Part shown: positions 63,661 through 64,000 of the stretch, piece after piece
Numbering within the stretch: the stretch's first letter is position 1
How the letters are laid out: each line of letters opens with the position of its first letter
Source of the DNA: Odontesthes bonariensis
Lineage: Eukaryota > Chordata > Actinopteri > Atheriniformes > Atherinopsidae
Length of the DNA: 64,000 nucleotides
NCBI RefSeq assembly: GCF_027942865.1
Contig: NC_134526.1
Location: forward strand, 15,001-79,000
Reading direction: 5' to 3'
The notes under the pieces: model-generated
What the model was told of the DNA's origin: nothing
Seen by the model: the letters and a program-made list of their open reading frames with translations, nothing else
Databases searched by the model: none
Made by a program: the position numbers and the translations under genes

Positions 63661-64000
63661 CGGTTAGGGTTCTGCTGTTGGTTCAGTTTGTTGGGTTAGG
63701 GTTAGGGTTCTGCTGTTGGTTCCGTTAGTTGGGTTAGGGTTAGGGTTCTGCTGTTGGTTCCGTTGGTTGGGTTAGGGTTAGGGTTCTGCTGTTGGTTCCG
63801 TTAGTTGGGTTAGGGTTAGGGTTCTGCTGTTGGTTCCGTTGGTTGGGTTAGGGTTAGGGTTCTGCTGTTGGTTCCGTTGGTTGGGTTAGGGTTCTGCTGT
63901 TGGTTCCGTTGGTTGGGTTAGGGTTAGGGTTCTGCTGTTGGTTCCGTTGGTTGGGTTAGGGTTCTGCTGTTGGTTCCGTTGGTTGGGTTAGGGTTGGGGT
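63661..64000. repeat. Telomere-motif minisatellite at the window end
   Basis: Nine or more copies of a unit of 33-39 bp: ctgctgttggttccgttggt followed by one or two GGGTTAG repeats. It continues past the window edge. GGGTTA is on the plus strand. Confidence 0.96.

Overview
This is vertebrate DNA, almost certainly from a ray-finned (teleost) fish, and it looks like a left chromosome end running inward. Three things point there: intron-containing vertebrate genes with GT-AG junctions; a fish-type repeat set (L2/CR1-group, Rex/L2-like and L1/Tx1-like LINEs, hAT, PIF/Harbinger and piggyBac-type elements, a gammaretrovirus/epsilonretrovirus-like endogenous retrovirus); and kilobases of (CCCTAA)n oriented as expected at a left telomere. 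Most of the sequence is repeat. I reconstructed two intact multi-exon genes by hand from splice sites and reading phase, plus the last exon of a third.

Layout. 1-11.5 kb: a subtelomeric mosaic. Telomeric tracts alternate with (i) six fragments, each with a TATA box, a hammerhead-ribozyme-like fold and the first ~45 codons of a basic ORF, and (ii) identical 367-bp blocks that end in two overlapping hairpins. 11.56-12.5 kb: the 3' part of a Penelope-like retroelement (RT thumb plus GIY-YIG endonuclease), whose truncated 5' edge abuts a telomeric tract. 12.7-14.75 kb: a TRIM35-like RING/B-box/SPRY gene with a frameshift and a hAT insertion in its last codons (minus). 14.87-17.4 kb: a LINE (minus) split by a TTAA-flanked MITE. 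17.4-20.8 kb: MITE-like and unclassified sequence. 20.79-32.65 kb: rdm1 (minus, seven coding exons, 267 aa), its introns filled with transposons and minisatellites. 33.2-35.2 kb: two large minisatellites. 36.2-43.2 kb: MITE, two L2 LINEs, a second hAT copy. 44.38-45.74 kb: a five-exon type I interferon gene (plus, 188 aa) with an AU-rich 3' UTR. 46.1-52.3 kb: a 6.2-kb minisatellite. 52.6-55 kb: a LINE broken by two minisatellites, one built on the telomere motif. 55-58.8 kb: a decayed endogenous retrovirus. 58.9-60.7 kb: MITE and the L1-like 3' end. 61.26-61.39 kb: terminal exon of an unidentified minus-strand gene, whose upstream intron carries a 1.9-kb minisatellite. 63.66-64 kb: another telomere-motif minisatellite.

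How it fits together. The host genes are a DNA-repair protein (RDM1), an antiviral cytokine (type I interferon) and a decayed TRIM ligase. They do not form an operon-like unit; they are neighbours embedded in fast-changing subtelomeric DNA. The most interesting system is the left end. There, Penelope-like retroelement pieces with covarying hammerhead folds are interleaved with telomere repeats and homogenised to near identity. This suggests a retroelement that lives at, and is amplified with, fish telomeres. The folds and junctions are seen directly; the telomere-targeting role is inference.
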